Counted from the first letter of the stretch, positions 1 to 8,569 are shown. The stretch is 47,766 nt of DNA from Clostridia bacterium (GCA_017396845.1 JAFQKQ010000121.1:1-47766); one strand, 5' to 3'. The notes: generated by a model not told the origin, from the letters alone. A program made the numbers and translations.

Positions 1-1
1 G

Positions 2-583
2 GCCTTCTATTCCAAGGCGACCACCGACTTTGAATACCTGTTCCCCTTCGGCTGGGGCGAACTGTGGGGCATTGCCGACCGCACCGATTACGATCTTAAG
101 CAGCATCAGAATCATTCCGGCAAATCCATGGAGTACATGGATCCTACGACCAATGAGAAGTTCATCCCATACTGCGTTGAGCCCTCCGTCGGCGTAGAGC
201 GCCTGGTTCTTGCCTTCCTGTGCAATTCCTACGAGGAAGAGGAGCTTGAGGGCGGCGACATACGCACGGTTCTCCATCTGCATCCGGCGCTCGCACCCAT
301 CAAGTGCGCGGTTCTGCCGCTTCAGAAGAACAAGCTGGGCGACAAGGCGAAGGAAGTATATGCGAAGCTGTCCAAGAAGTTCATGTGCGAATACGACGAG
401 ACCGGTTCCATCGGCAAGCGCTATCGCCGCGCGGACGAAGCGGGCACGCCCTTCTGCGTGACCGTCGACTTCGATACCGAGACCACGAACAAGGTCACCG
501 TGCGCGACCGCGATACCATGGAGCAGACGCTTGTGGACATCGATGAGCTGACGAGCTGGCTCGAAAAGAAAATGGAGTTCTGA
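2..583 (+). CDS. glyS: Glycyl-tRNA synthetase, C-terminal part (partial)
   Basis: This is the last 193 residues of a class II glycyl-tRNA synthetase of the single-chain (GlyQS, eukaryote-like) type, which charges tRNA-Gly in the cytoplasm. The reading frame is open from base 2, so the gene enters from the left edge. The motif 3 segment [14 protein letters not shown], which holds the conserved arginine for ATP, lies near visible residue 60. It is followed by an anticodon-binding domain ([16 protein letters not shown] onward) that runs to the stop. The alternative two-subunit GlyQ/GlyS enzyme does not have this arrangement. glyA follows after 24 bases, so synthesis of glycine and its use in charging sit side by side. 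Identification is firm; the missing N-terminus cannot be judged. Confidence 0.93.
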   Translation, partial: AFYSKATTDFEYLFPFGWGELWGIADRTDYDLKQHQNHSGKSMEYMDPTTNEKFIPYCVEPSVGVERLVLAFLCNSYEEEELEGGDIRTVLHLHPALAPIKCAVLPLQKNKLGDKAKEVYAKLSKKFMCEYDETGSIGKRYRRADEAGTPFCVTVDFDTETTNKVTVRDRDTMEQTLVDIDELTSWLEKKMEF

Positions 584-607
584 TAAACATAAACCGGAGG
601 ATACAAC

Positions 608-1843
608 ATGAATTTTGACCAGATCCGCGCATTTGATCCCGAACTTGCAGTGTCGTTTGACTGGGAGCTTCAGCGTCAGAGAGAGAATATTGAGCTGATT
701 GCTTCGGAAAACTATGTAAGCGAGAATGTATTGGCTGCTATGGGCAGCGTGCTCACCAATAAATACGCCGAAGGTTATCCCGGAAAGCGTTATTACGGTG
801 GCTGCTACGCAGTAGACATTGCAGAGGAAATCGCGAAGAAGCGCGCATGCGAGCTGTTCGGAGCGGAATATGCAAACGTTCAGCCGCACTCCGGCGCTCA
901 GGCGAATATTGCCGTATATTTCGCGCTTTTGAAGCCCGGCGACACCGTTATGGGTATGGCGCTTGATAATGGCGGACATCTTACGCACGGAAGTCATGCA
1001 AATCTTTCCGGCTCGTATTTCAATTTTGTGCCCTATGGCGTTGACGACAATACCGGAAAAATCGATTACGACGTTCTTATGAATATGGCGCTTGCCAATA
1101 AGCCCAAGCTGATCGTAGCCGGTGCAAGCGCATACGCGCGCGCCATTGATTTTCAGCGCTTTCGCGAAATTGCAGACGCAGTCGGCGCATATCTGATGGT
1201 GGACATGGCGCATATCGCCGGTCTCGTAGCGGCGGGCGAGCATATGAATCCCGTACCGTATGCCGATGTTGTCACCACTACCACTCATAAAACGCTCAGA
1301 GGCCCGCGCGGCGGCATGATTCTCTGCCGTGAAAAGTATGCCAAAGCAATCGATAAGGCGATCTTCCCCGGAACGCAGGGCGGTCCGCTGATGCACATCA
1401 TCGCGGCGAAGGCTGTGTGCTTCAAAGAGGCGCTGACGGACGAGTTCAAGGCCTATCAGAAGCAGATTGTGAAAAATGCCGCCGTGATGGCGAACCGCTT
1501 CATCGAGCGCGGTATGTCGCTGGTTTCCGGCGGCACCGACAACCATTTAATGCTTCTGGATTTTTCTTCCCGCGATGTTACCGGAAAGGCGCTTGAAAAG
1601 ATGCTGGACGAGGCGCATATCACTGTCAATAAAAACACCGTTCCCGGTGAAAAGCGTTCGCCCTTCATTACCTCAGGCATCCGCATCGGTACGCCCGCCG
1701 TTACCACGCGCGGCATGAAGGAAAATGAAATGATCGAAATCGCCGATATGATTTCCGATATCGTGGAAGGCGGAGAAGAAGCGATTCCTGCCGTATCGAA
1801 CCGGGCGCTTGCGCTTACGTCGAGATTCCCGCTGTACGAATAA
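608..1843 (+). CDS. glyA: Serine hydroxymethyltransferase
   Basis: This PLP enzyme interconverts serine and glycine and loads one-carbon units on tetrahydrofolate. The protein has 411 residues, normal for the family. The PLP lysine is K228 in [14 protein letters not shown], with the cofactor-contacting D199 and H202 in VDMAHIAGL. The N-terminal folate/serine site is seen in IELIASENY near residue 28. A ribosome site (CCGGAGG) lies 7-8 bases before the ATG. The gene is 24 bases after glyS, likely on one transcript, and ends at a shared terminator facing the NAD operon. No oddities were seen. Confidence 0.97.
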   Translation: MNFDQIRAFDPELAVSFDWELQRQRENIELIASENYVSENVLAAMGSVLTNKYAEGYPGKRYYGGCYAVDIAEEIAKKRACELFGAEYANVQPHSGAQANIAVYFALLKPGDTVMGMALDNGGHLTHGSHANLSGSYFNFVPYGVDDNTGKIDYDVLMNMALANKPKLIVAGASAYARAIDFQRFREIADAVGAYLMVDMAHIAGLVAAGEHMNPVPYADVVTTTTHKTLRGPRGGMILCREKYAKAIDKAIFPGTQGGPLMHIIAAKAVCFKEALTDEFKAYQKQIVKNAAVMANRFIERGMSLVSGGTDNHLMLLDFSSRDVTGKALEKMLDEAHITVNKNTVPGEKRSPFITSGIRIGTPAVTTRGMKENEMIEIADMISDIVEGGEEAIPAVSNRALALTSRFPLYE

Positions 1844-1870
1844 GAAAAACGCATACAAAAAACGCATACA

Positions 1871-1906
1871 AAAAAACACGGCCGCCCTTTTGCAGCCGTG
1901 TTTTTG
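1871..1906. terminator. Bidirectional Rho-independent terminator between glyA and nadE
   Basis: A 7-bp stem ACACGGC/GCCGTGT with a 12-base loop is flanked by an A-run on the left and a T-run on the right. It can stop both glyA (plus) and the NAD operon (minus). Just before it, a 13-base unit (AAAAACGCATAC type) is tandemly duplicated. Confidence 0.85.
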
Positions 1907-1930
1907 TATGTTTTTGGTGGATGACCGGGT

Positions 1931-2674
1931 TTACGCCTTGCACGGAATTCCGGGATTAAAGGAGGGCATCAGCCGGAGCTTGAACAGGTTCTTTTTGTGC
2001 ATGAAATCGATCAGCTTTTTCTTTTTGGGATCGTCGATTCTGCCTTCGCGGATATAGATATCCAGTTCTGCGTAGGTGAAGCCCAGATTCTCCTCGTCCG
2101 TCTTTCCGCAGAGGCCGTCGATGGGCGTTTTGTCTACGAGTATGGCGGGAAGGCCGAGAAGATAGCCGAGCTGCTTGATTTCCGTTACGGTCAGATTCGA
2201 CATCGGCGAGAAGTCGCCTACCGAATCGCCGTAGCGCGTGGAGTAGCCCACCCAGTCTTCGGAGAGGTTGCAGGTATTGGCCACGCGGCCGTTTACCGAC
2301 TGCGACACGGCGTAGAGCGTTGACATTCTGATTCGCGCGGGCAGATTCTGGCGCGACTGATCGGTAATTATGAGATCCTTCGGCATATTGTTCAGCACGC
2401 CGTCCACTGCGTCTTTGATGTTGACCGTATAGTGACGAATGCCGAGATGATTCACAAGCAGCAGCGACATATCGATATCTTGCTGAACGCCTTCTGGCAT
2501 CAGTACGCCTACAACGCGGTCCTTTCCGAGCGCTTCTACGCACAGCGCGGCGGCGATGGAGGAATCTTTTCCGCCGGATATGCCGATCACGGCGTTCGCG
2601 CCTTTTCCGTTTTCCTCAAAGAAATCGCGAATCCATTGTATGCAGTCGTTTTTAATCTTCAGAATATCGATCAT
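1931..2674 (-). CDS. nadE: NAD+ synthetase (ammonia-dependent)
   Basis: This enzyme catalyses the last step of NAD synthesis: nicotinate adenine dinucleotide plus ATP and ammonia gives NAD. The protein has 247 residues, the size of the glutaminase-free bacterial NadE. The ATP pyrophosphatase P-loop SGGKDSS spans residues 33-39. The SEDWVGYSTRYGDSVGDFSP block and the KTPIDGLCGKTDE segment are typical of NadE. It is the last gene of a six-gene minus-strand operon. Its ATG overlaps the TGA of the upstream phosphoribosyltransferase by one base (TGATG), which suggests translational coupling. Because NadE needs the deamidated (nicotinate) route, it is evidence on which substrate the upstream transferase uses. 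Confidence 0.96.
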   Translation of the reverse strand: MIDILKIKNDCIQWIRDFFEENGKGANAVIGISGGKDSSIAAALCVEALGKDRVVGVLMPEGVQQDIDMSLLLVNHLGIRHYTVNIKDAVDGVLNNMPKDLIITDQSRQNLPARIRMSTLYAVSQSVNGRVANTCNLSEDWVGYSTRYGDSVGDFSPMSNLTVTEIKQLGYLLGLPAILVDKTPIDGLCGKTDEENLGFTYAELDIYIREGRIDDPKKKKLIDFMHKKNLFKLRLMPSFNPGIPCKA

Positions 2675-4143
2675 CAGAATTCACCGCCGTTCAATCTCTG
2701 CCTGATTTCATCAAGCGTATATTCCCTGAGCATCTTGCCGTCGCGGAACACCGGCTTAAGAAGGTTTCCTTCCGGGATGGTTTCAGATGTGTATTCGTCC
2801 TTGTATTTCAGCTCGCCGTCTTCCTCATATACAAAGCACAGTCCCTTCTGGCTCTTTTTAAAGCCGCCGTCCTTCGGGTTTTTGAATATGGGATAGCATT
2901 TTCCGTCCACCTCGGCGTAGCAAGCCTTGATGCAGGAGCTGAAGGTGTCGCGGGTAAAGGGCTTAAGCATGTCATCCTCTTCGATGCAGTGCATGGAGAA
3001 GGAGCCGACGCCGAGCGCCACATTGGAGCAGGCAAAGCCGTTGTTTTTCAGGATTTCGTAGATTTCTTCGCATCTCTGAACGGTGATGCTGTCTCCGTAA
3101 ATGGCTTTGACGTGCGGGTTAAGCACTTTATAGCCCTTCTTGTTGATCGTTCCGCCAAACTGCTCCCAGAGCTTGAACACGGTCCCGGTGACTACCTCTA
3201 CGCAGTCGCCCGAATCGCCGCGCATCAGCATGCAGCCGTTGTGGGCGAGGATTTCGTTTTTCAGCTGGGGGAGAATGTTGTCGATTACGTTCCAGTAATC
3301 GTAGCTGTCCAGTACGCAGGAAAAACTGGTGTTGGGATAGAGCTCGGTAAGCATCTTCCGAAGGAAGGTAATCTCGTCGCCGTCCACGGCGTAATTGGAG
3401 CACATTACGAAATGCTCCGTGGACACTGCGCCGTATGCCACGTTGTCCTTCGTGCAGTCGCAGTTGAACATGCTTTCAAGATAGGGGATTACGGGAACCG
3501 TGGCTGTGTTTACAAACGACAGGCACCAGCCCGCGCCGGCTTTCAGCGCTGCATCTACGCACATATCGCCTCTGAAATCAAATGCGCCGAGCGCGCGGCT
3601 TCTTGGAACATCGTCGTCGACCGTCTCTTCGTAGTACTTGTTTACGATATCGCGGTAGGTTTTGCCGACCGTCGCGGTGATCTGCGGATACCACATCTCC
3701 GCCGATATCAAGCTCTCCAGCGCCTGCGACAGCCATGCGAAGTCATCGTGGGTGTTGGTGATACCGAACATCGGAATGTGAACGGGTACCATTGTGCCCT
3801 CCGGCAGGGCGATCACTTCGATCGGAAGATAGCCGAGGCGGTGAAGCTTCCGGATTTTTTCGGAAGAGTATACGCCTTTTCCGAGAGATGCATCCAGCAC
3901 GCGCTCGTATTCCGCTACTACCTCTTCTTCCGGTCTGGAGAAGAAGTGATCGTTGAAGTAATCGATCATCCAGGTTTTACAGAACATCTGAACGCCGAAC
4001 ATGACCACCTTGTCCCAGCGCTTTACGCGGCTCATGCGGGGCGTGTAGTAGGACATGGCCTTGGTCATTTTGGGGTGAATCATATCGCTGTGAACGGTTT
4101 TATAAAAATCGCACAGAAGCATGGGATTGATGACATTTGGCAT
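2674..4143 (-). CDS. Nicotinate/nicotinamide phosphoribosyltransferase (NAMPT family)
   Basis: The enzyme joins PRPP to a pyridine base to make a mononucleotide for NAD salvage. The protein has 489 residues, close to animal NAMPT. Visible family blocks are the N-terminal CDFYKTVH (residues 11-18), catalytic H244 in STEHF, the VLDSYDYWNV block, R308-GDSGD (NAMPT has RPDSG), INKKGYKVLNPHVKAIYGDS, and the C-terminal FKNPKDGGFKKSQKG. At the place of human NAMPT D219, which contacts the nicotinamide amide, the sequence FVNTATV has alanine (A214 by eye alignment). With the nearby nicotinamidase-like gene and NadE, this favours nicotinate as substrate. I chose the ATG at 4143 because AAAGGAG lies 7 bases upstream; a longer frame to 4251 would run into the preceding gene. 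Substrate is unproven. Confidence 0.88.
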   Translation of the reverse strand: MPNVINPMLLCDFYKTVHSDMIHPKMTKAMSYYTPRMSRVKRWDKVVMFGVQMFCKTWMIDYFNDHFFSRPEEEVVAEYERVLDASLGKGVYSSEKIRKLHRLGYLPIEVIALPEGTMVPVHIPMFGITNTHDDFAWLSQALESLISAEMWYPQITATVGKTYRDIVNKYYEETVDDDVPRSRALGAFDFRGDMCVDAALKAGAGWCLSFVNTATVPVIPYLESMFNCDCTKDNVAYGAVSTEHFVMCSNYAVDGDEITFLRKMLTELYPNTSFSCVLDSYDYWNVIDNILPQLKNEILAHNGCMLMRGDSGDCVEVVTGTVFKLWEQFGGTINKKGYKVLNPHVKAIYGDSITVQRCEEIYEILKNNGFACSNVALGVGSFSMHCIEEDDMLKPFTRDTFSSCIKACYAEVDGKCYPIFKNPKDGGFKKSQKGLCFVYEEDGELKYKDEYTSETIPEGNLLKPVFRDGKMLREYTLDEIRQRLNGGEF

Positions 4144-4156
4144 ATATTTCGCTCCT

Positions 4157-4954
4157 TTACAGATGGATGATTTCAATTTTGTCGTGCGGCTTTGTCTGGA
4201 GGCTTTCGGTGGTGAACACCTTTTTGATGAGTCCGCAGGTGAGCACTTCACCTTCGAATATGGTGTTTTCGCAGTGGGTTACATAGAGATAAATGTTTTT
4301 TGCGCCGAGCTCGTGAAGCTTCCTGGCGCTGTGGAAGAAGGTTCCGCCGCGCGAGCAGATATCGTCTATGATCAAAACATTTTTACCGTTTATCGCGTCC
4401 GTATCGCCGGATGCGTCCAGTCCCAGAATCTGACCGGTTTTCCAGTCGCGCTTTTTGATGCCGAATGCGTATGGCAGGGGAATCTGTCCGCTGTAGCGCT
4501 TGGATGCGCCCTCATCGGGGTAGAACGCGGAGGGCTTTTCGCCTTCCGCCTGCTCGATTGCCAAAAGCGCATATTCGATATAGGGGGCGGGTCTCAGAAT
4601 CTCAATCCGGTCGATCAGCGCCTCGCTGACGGAGGAGTGCGGATCGAGTACTGTAACCTTATGAAAGGGGAGGGAATTGATAAGGCCGGCAAAGTATTTG
4701 AGCGTGAATACGTCTTCCTTTGTCTTTACGCGATCCTGACGGGCGTTGGGGATGTATGGCATGAAAAGATCAATCGTTTCCACGCCGTTTGCCTTCAGAT
4801 GGTTTGCAAGGTAGATAAGCGCGAGGGTCTCGCGGTCGCATTCATAGTACCATTCGATTTTTGCATATCCGTCTTCTGGCGGATTCTGTTTGATCAGCAT
4901 CGTCCCGTCGGGAAAGCTCGAAATGGTGATGATTTCGCCGTTCAGCTTCAGCAT
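4157..4954 (-). CDS. Ribose-phosphate pyrophosphokinase-like protein
   Basis: Likely makes PRPP from ribose 5-phosphate and ATP, supplying the phosphoribosyltransferase 13 bases downstream. The protein has 265 residues, shorter than housekeeping Prs (about 310-320). The PRPP loop VLIIDDICSRGGT spans residues 193-205, and MPYIPNARQDR near residue 65 matches the Prs PYxxYARQDR block. The N-terminal flexible-loop histidine region is reduced. Its place between a nicotinamidase-like gene (3 bases away) and the transferase argues for a dedicated NAD-salvage PRPP source rather than the general enzyme. An alternative is a phosphoribosyltransferase-like protein without kinase activity. Confidence 0.82.
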   Translation of the reverse strand: MLKLNGEIITISSFPDGTMLIKQNPPEDGYAKIEWYYECDRETLALIYLANHLKANGVETIDLFMPYIPNARQDRVKTKEDVFTLKYFAGLINSLPFHKVTVLDPHSSVSEALIDRIEILRPAPYIEYALLAIEQAEGEKPSAFYPDEGASKRYSGQIPLPYAFGIKKRDWKTGQILGLDASGDTDAINGKNVLIIDDICSRGGTFFHSARKLHELGAKNIYLYVTHCENTIFEGEVLTCGLIKKVFTTESLQTKPHDKIEIIHL

Positions 4955-4957
4955 CGG

Positions 4958-5488
4958 TTATTCCCCCTTTACGATGATTTGGCACATTTTCATGGTTTTG
5001 AGCGCGGCGTTATGGGTTTGGGGCGTAACGCCTGCGCAACATGCGGCGTCTACCGATATCTCTGCGCTCAGGAAATGGGCTTTCAGCAGAAGCGCGTTTG
5101 ATACCACGCAGATATCCGTGCAAAGACCGATTAACTCAATTTCTGCGTTTCCGTCCGGCGCGATGGCCTTCACGCATTCGGGAAGCTCGGTCGATCCGAA
5201 TGTGGGCTTTTCGATGAAGAGGGCGTTCTTTCCGGCAAGTGCGTTTTGCACCTTTTCGTTCAGCTGCCAGCCGCTTGTTCCCTTGATGCAGTGTTTGACG
5301 GGCAGGAACTTGCCCTCCTGGGTATTCATATAGTCGTCGTGGTGGGTGTCGTAGGTAACAATGATATCGCCTTGAAAGGAATTGATTTTCCCGCACACAT
5401 TGCCTACAATGGCTTCGGCTTCCTTGGTTCCGAGTGCGCCGTCAACAAAATCGTTCTGCATATCCACAACAATCAGTATCTTTTTCAT
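4958..5488 (-). CDS. Isochorismatase-family cysteine hydrolase, probable nicotinamidase
   Basis: Probably hydrolyses nicotinamide to nicotinate and ammonia. The protein has 176 residues. The Asp-Lys-Cys triad of the family is visible as D9 (VVDMQNDF), K94 (FIEKPTFGS) and C127 (GLCTDICVVSNA). Metal ligands of PncA-type enzymes fit D47, H49 and the H66-C67 region (KHCIKGTSGW). It lies 2 bases after the methyltransferase and 3 bases before the PRPP-synthetase-like gene. The isochorismatase family also holds other amidohydrolases, but this operon context makes nicotinamide the natural substrate. A nicotinamidase next to a NAMPT-family enzyme implies the latter works on nicotinate. Confidence 0.85.
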   Translation of the reverse strand: MKKILIVVDMQNDFVDGALGTKEAEAIVGNVCGKINSFQGDIIVTYDTHHDDYMNTQEGKFLPVKHCIKGTSGWQLNEKVQNALAGKNALFIEKPTFGSTELPECVKAIAPDGNAEIELIGLCTDICVVSNALLLKAHFLSAEISVDAACCAGVTPQTHNAALKTMKMCQIIVKGE

Positions 5489-5490
5489 TT

Positions 5491-6264
5491 TCAGCCTCTC
5501 CTTTTCAAAAGAATCTTGAAATGCGTTGCGTCCTTCAGGTCTATGCCGGAATCCTTTCGGATTTTTTGTTTGTTGAAGGGGAGTACGTAGTGCTCGCTGT
5601 ATACGATTTCGTAATCATCCGGAATTTTGCCAAGCAGCGTTTCCACCGTAATCGGCAGATAATTTTCGCGGACCTCGCGGTCCCAGTTTTCCGTGTAGGA
5701 GTATTTCAGCAGATAGTGGATCAGGTTAAAACGGATGTCGATCGGCCCCCATACGCTTTCGTACATCTTAAGCCTGTCGGGATACAGATTCCTTGCCCGC
5801 CTTACGTCCTGCGGATCCGACATCAGGCGGATATTGTCTGAGAGCATCATGTCGCGGATGGCGATGTAGCGGAAGCCCGAATGGAATACGCGGTTCCAGA
5901 ATTCGTTTACGGATTCCTCTGTTCCGTAGGAATACACCTCGTGAAGTGTGCTGGAAATGTTAATCAGCGTATCCTCCGCCTTCATGGGGATGTCCGACCA
6001 GCGGTCGTAGAATTCTGCGTTTTCAACCAGCGCCTTCGCTTTTGCAATCATGTCTTCGCTGATGTCGTAGCCGATATAGCGGTATTCCGGGAACAGGAAT
6101 TTCATTGCGCGTATCAGTACGCCGTTTGCGCATCCGAAATCCAGTATGGTTTTCACGGGCTCAAATACCTTGTCCATAAAGAACATTTTGTCAAGGAAGG
6201 ATTTTTGCATGCGGGAAACGTAAATATCGAGGTTGCTGATGGAATCCATATGAATCTCCGTCAT
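5491..6264 (-). CDS. Class I SAM-dependent methyltransferase of unknown substrate
   Basis: The protein has 257 residues and a Rossmann-type SAM site: motif I ILDFGCANG at residues 40-48, and the acidic post-motif YIGYDIS near residue 67. The rest (RDMMLSDNIRLMSDP and a basic C-terminus) gives no substrate clue that I recognise. It begins 7 bases after the radical SAM-NrtR gene and ends 2 bases before the nicotinamidase-like gene, so it belongs to the NAD operon. Its role there is open: methylation of a pyridine base, of a small product of the radical SAM enzyme, or of an RNA or cap are all possible. Family call is good; function is unknown. Confidence 0.85.
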   Translation of the reverse strand: MTEIHMDSISNLDIYVSRMQKSFLDKMFFMDKVFEPVKTILDFGCANGVLIRAMKFLFPEYRYIGYDISEDMIAKAKALVENAEFYDRWSDIPMKAEDTLINISSTLHEVYSYGTEESVNEFWNRVFHSGFRYIAIRDMMLSDNIRLMSDPQDVRRARNLYPDRLKMYESVWGPIDIRFNLIHYLLKYSYTENWDREVRENYLPITVETLLGKIPDDYEIVYSEHYVLPFNKQKIRKDSGIDLKDATHFKILLKRRG

Positions 6265-6271
6265 TTCTCAT

Positions 6272-8434
6272 TCACTTCCTTCTGAAAAGCTGGGCGGGCC
6301 GATGACCTGCGCCCTCTACGTATTCGTCGGTTTCTTCTACAAAGCTTTGGATTTTCCGTCTGAAATTTGCGGGCAGCAGCTGTACGCCGGTCAGGGTTTC
6401 CTGTACTCTTTGTAGCGATGAAAGCGTGAATTTCTCGGGAAGGAATTCAAAAGCCAGATTGGTAAGCGCCGCTTCCTCGCGGATCGTCGACAGCGCGCTT
6501 TGGATGATGACGGCGTGGTCGAATGCGAAGCCGCTGTTTTCAATAATTTCAAAATCATATTTCTTTCCGCTTGTTCGTTTTTTTGAGAGCAGTGCGGTGA
6601 GCAGGATGTTTTCGTTTGTAAGCGTAAGGCGAATGTTTCCGCTTTCCTCCGTTTGGAAATCCACCTCGAACCACTTTGCGTCGATGGCGTCGTCACCGCC
6701 CAGCGGGCGAACATTTTCTTCGCTTAGCACCGATGCATATGCGTAGGATATGATTCTGCCCCGCGGGTCGCGGCCCGGGGTGCTGAATATGCCGACGGGA
6801 AGCATGAAGTAGGGAGATACGCCCGTTTCTTCCGTTACTTCGCGGTGCGCGCATTGCTCGATGGTTTCGTTTGCCCTTACGAATCCGCCGGGAAGCGCCC
6901 AGCGATTCATGAACGGATGCTCGCCTCTTCGAATGAGCAGAAGGCTTAGGTGCTGCTTCGGATTTTTGCGGTAGCATTCGCTTTCGCCGGTCTGCAGTGA
7001 GAATACGCAGATATCAGAAGCGACGGAGGGACGGTCGTAATCGTTTATGTTGTAGGCGGAGAGGAACAGCTTTTCATCTGCTTCCTCGGAGCGGCTTTTT
7101 CTGAGAAAGGCCGTTTTCAGCTCCTCCTTGGATCTTTCGGAGTAGAAAAGCGGTATTATGCCGTTAATGAAGTCGCTTCCGCGCTCAGTTAAGTAAAGCC
7201 GGCTGCCTTTTTGCTCCATCAGCCCATTTTCAAGCACAAACTCCGTTTCTTTGGCAAAATACTTGAAAAAGTCTACGCCAAAGCGCTTTTTAAAGGCGGT
7301 GAGATCGACAAATGCGAAGTAGAATGCGACGGAGACCATCTTGGCAATGGATTCATCCAACGGCAGGCGGTAGATATCCTGAAAGGGCAGGCGGCCCTCC
7401 AATACAGCTGTTTTGTATTTTTCCATCCGCTTGTCAGCTGCGCCTAGATTGTAGGATAAGTAGTTCATGCCGAAGGACTGCGCGCCCAGCCCCATGCCCA
7501 CATAGGGCGTGCCGTTGATTACGCGCTTTGTGAGATAGTCGCTGGTGCCGTAATCGCCTTCTACGCGGCTGAATGTGTTTTTCCCTACGTTTGCGCTGTA
7601 ACCGTTTTCGGTAAGCGTGCGGTGGGCGATGCGGTATTGGTACATGGCTTTGTAAATGGATACGCCGCCCGCTTCCGACTCGATTTTTGTGCCCTTGTAT
7701 CTGTTTCGGTAGAGCGTGATGTATTCTGGGTTCAGGCCGACTGCGTATTTCAGCGTGTTGTCGAAATCCGCCTCGGACTGATGCAGAAAGCCGTACATGA
7801 GATCGATGTTAAAGCGCTCAAAGCCCGCTGAGCGGATGTTTTTTACCGCTTTTTCGTATATGCTCATGGAACCGTCGCGGCCGAGCTCACTTAACAGCTT
7901 CTCGGATACCGTCTGTACGCCCATGCTGATTCTCTTGTAGCCCATATCGTATATGGCCTTGATTTTTTCAGGCTCATTGGCGGCGATCAGAGGCGTGGTC
8001 TCGATGCTGAACACGGTGCCGGGCGAAATGTTGAATTTCTCGTTTACGGCGTTTGTGATCTTCAAAAGATTTTGGCAGGACAGCTTTGCGGGCGTTCCGC
8101 CGCCCAGATCATAGCCCACGATGCGCTTATCCTTGAGGATTTTTGCGTACATGTCCATTTCTTTGAGAAGCAGATCCGTATATTCATCCTCCGCATTCTC
8201 GCCTGCGCCCTCTACGACCACGTATTCGCAAAACTTGCAGCGGGTTTTGCAGAAGGGGATGTGAATATACAGTGACAGCTCCTCCGCCTCTGCCCATTCG
8301 CTTTTGACAAAGGAGAGAATTTCGTCCTCATCCCTCAATTTGTATTTCATAAACGATGCGGGTGTGAGCGGATAGGCTGTATTGGCGTAGTGATGAAACA
8401 GCAAACCGTTTTCGTAGCATTCGCGTGAATCCAT
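6272..8434 (-). CDS. Fusion of HemN/HemW-like radical SAM domain with NrtR-like NUDIX plus winged-helix regulator
   Basis: This 720-residue chimera is the first gene of the NAD operon. Residues 50-430 are a HemN/HemW-type radical SAM enzyme: YIHIPFC with the 4Fe-4S cysteines C62, C66 and C69, then GGGTP near 112, DLMYGF near 211, GMGLGAQS near 313, and a HemN_C-like tail (GSRLYLTERG). Residues 466-600 are a NUDIX domain with a complete box (G517 to V539, including R531-E532 and E535-E536) and the PGRDPRGR block typical of ADP-ribose NUDIX and NrtR proteins. Residues 636-720 match the NrtR winged helix (FAFDHA, FEFLPEKFTLSSLQ, ANFRRK, GAGHRPAQLF). NrtR represses NAD genes and senses ADP-ribose-type ligands. 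AAAGGAGG lies 8 bases before the ATG. Domain calls are firm; the combined function is inference. Confidence 0.9.
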   Translation of the reverse strand: MDSRECYENGLLFHHYANTAYPLTPASFMKYKLRDEDEILSFVKSEWAEAEELSLYIHIPFCKTRCKFCEYVVVEGAGENAEDEYTDLLLKEMDMYAKILKDKRIVGYDLGGGTPAKLSCQNLLKITNAVNEKFNISPGTVFSIETTPLIAANEPEKIKAIYDMGYKRISMGVQTVSEKLLSELGRDGSMSIYEKAVKNIRSAGFERFNIDLMYGFLHQSEADFDNTLKYAVGLNPEYITLYRNRYKGTKIESEAGGVSIYKAMYQYRIAHRTLTENGYSANVGKNTFSRVEGDYGTSDYLTKRVINGTPYVGMGLGAQSFGMNYLSYNLGAADKRMEKYKTAVLEGRLPFQDIYRLPLDESIAKMVSVAFYFAFVDLTAFKKRFGVDFFKYFAKETEFVLENGLMEQKGSRLYLTERGSDFINGIIPLFYSERSKEELKTAFLRKSRSEEADEKLFLSAYNINDYDRPSVASDICVFSLQTGESECYRKNPKQHLSLLLIRRGEHPFMNRWALPGGFVRANETIEQCAHREVTEETGVSPYFMLPVGIFSTPGRDPRGRIISYAYASVLSEENVRPLGGDDAIDAKWFEVDFQTEESGNIRLTLTNENILLTALLSKKRTSGKKYDFEIIENSGFAFDHAVIIQSALSTIREEAALTNLAFEFLPEKFTLSSLQRVQETLTGVQLLPANFRRKIQSFVEETDEYVEGAGHRPAQLFRRK

Positions 8435-8463
8435 TACCGGCGCCTCCTTTCTTCTGTTCGATT

Positions 8464-8502
8464 AGATAATATCATAAAGATAATAACATGTCAATACTAT
8501 CT
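8464..8502 (-). promoter_or_regulatory. Promoter and candidate NrtR operator of the NAD operon
   Basis: On the minus strand, -35 TTGACA (8489-8494) and -10 TATTAT (8466-8471) are separated by exactly 17 bases. A 25-bp imperfect inverted repeat, AGATAGTA...TAtTATCT, spans 8478-8502 and covers the -35 box with 7 of 8 outer pairs matching. A third half-site AGATAATA (8464-8471) overlaps the -10. A repressor here would block polymerase, which fits the NrtR module encoded by the first gene. Confidence 0.7.
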
Positions 8503-8512
8503 CGATTTTTTT

Positions 8513-8553
8513 TCAAAAAAAATATGCGCCCGCCTTATCGGACAGACGCATAT
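8513..8553 (-). terminator. Rho-independent terminator of the ABC operon
   Basis: On the minus strand a 13-bp stem with some G-U pairs begins ATATGCG and closes CGCATAT, followed by a run of eight T. It lies 17 bases past the stop of the ABC permease gene. Confidence 0.85.
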
Positions 8554-8569
8554 GAAGAGAAACACTTTT

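Noticed and set aside
2989-4170. A 393-codon open frame on the plus strand opposite the NAMPT-family gene
   Set aside because: Same reason; the minus-strand gene has clear family motifs and a good ribosome site.
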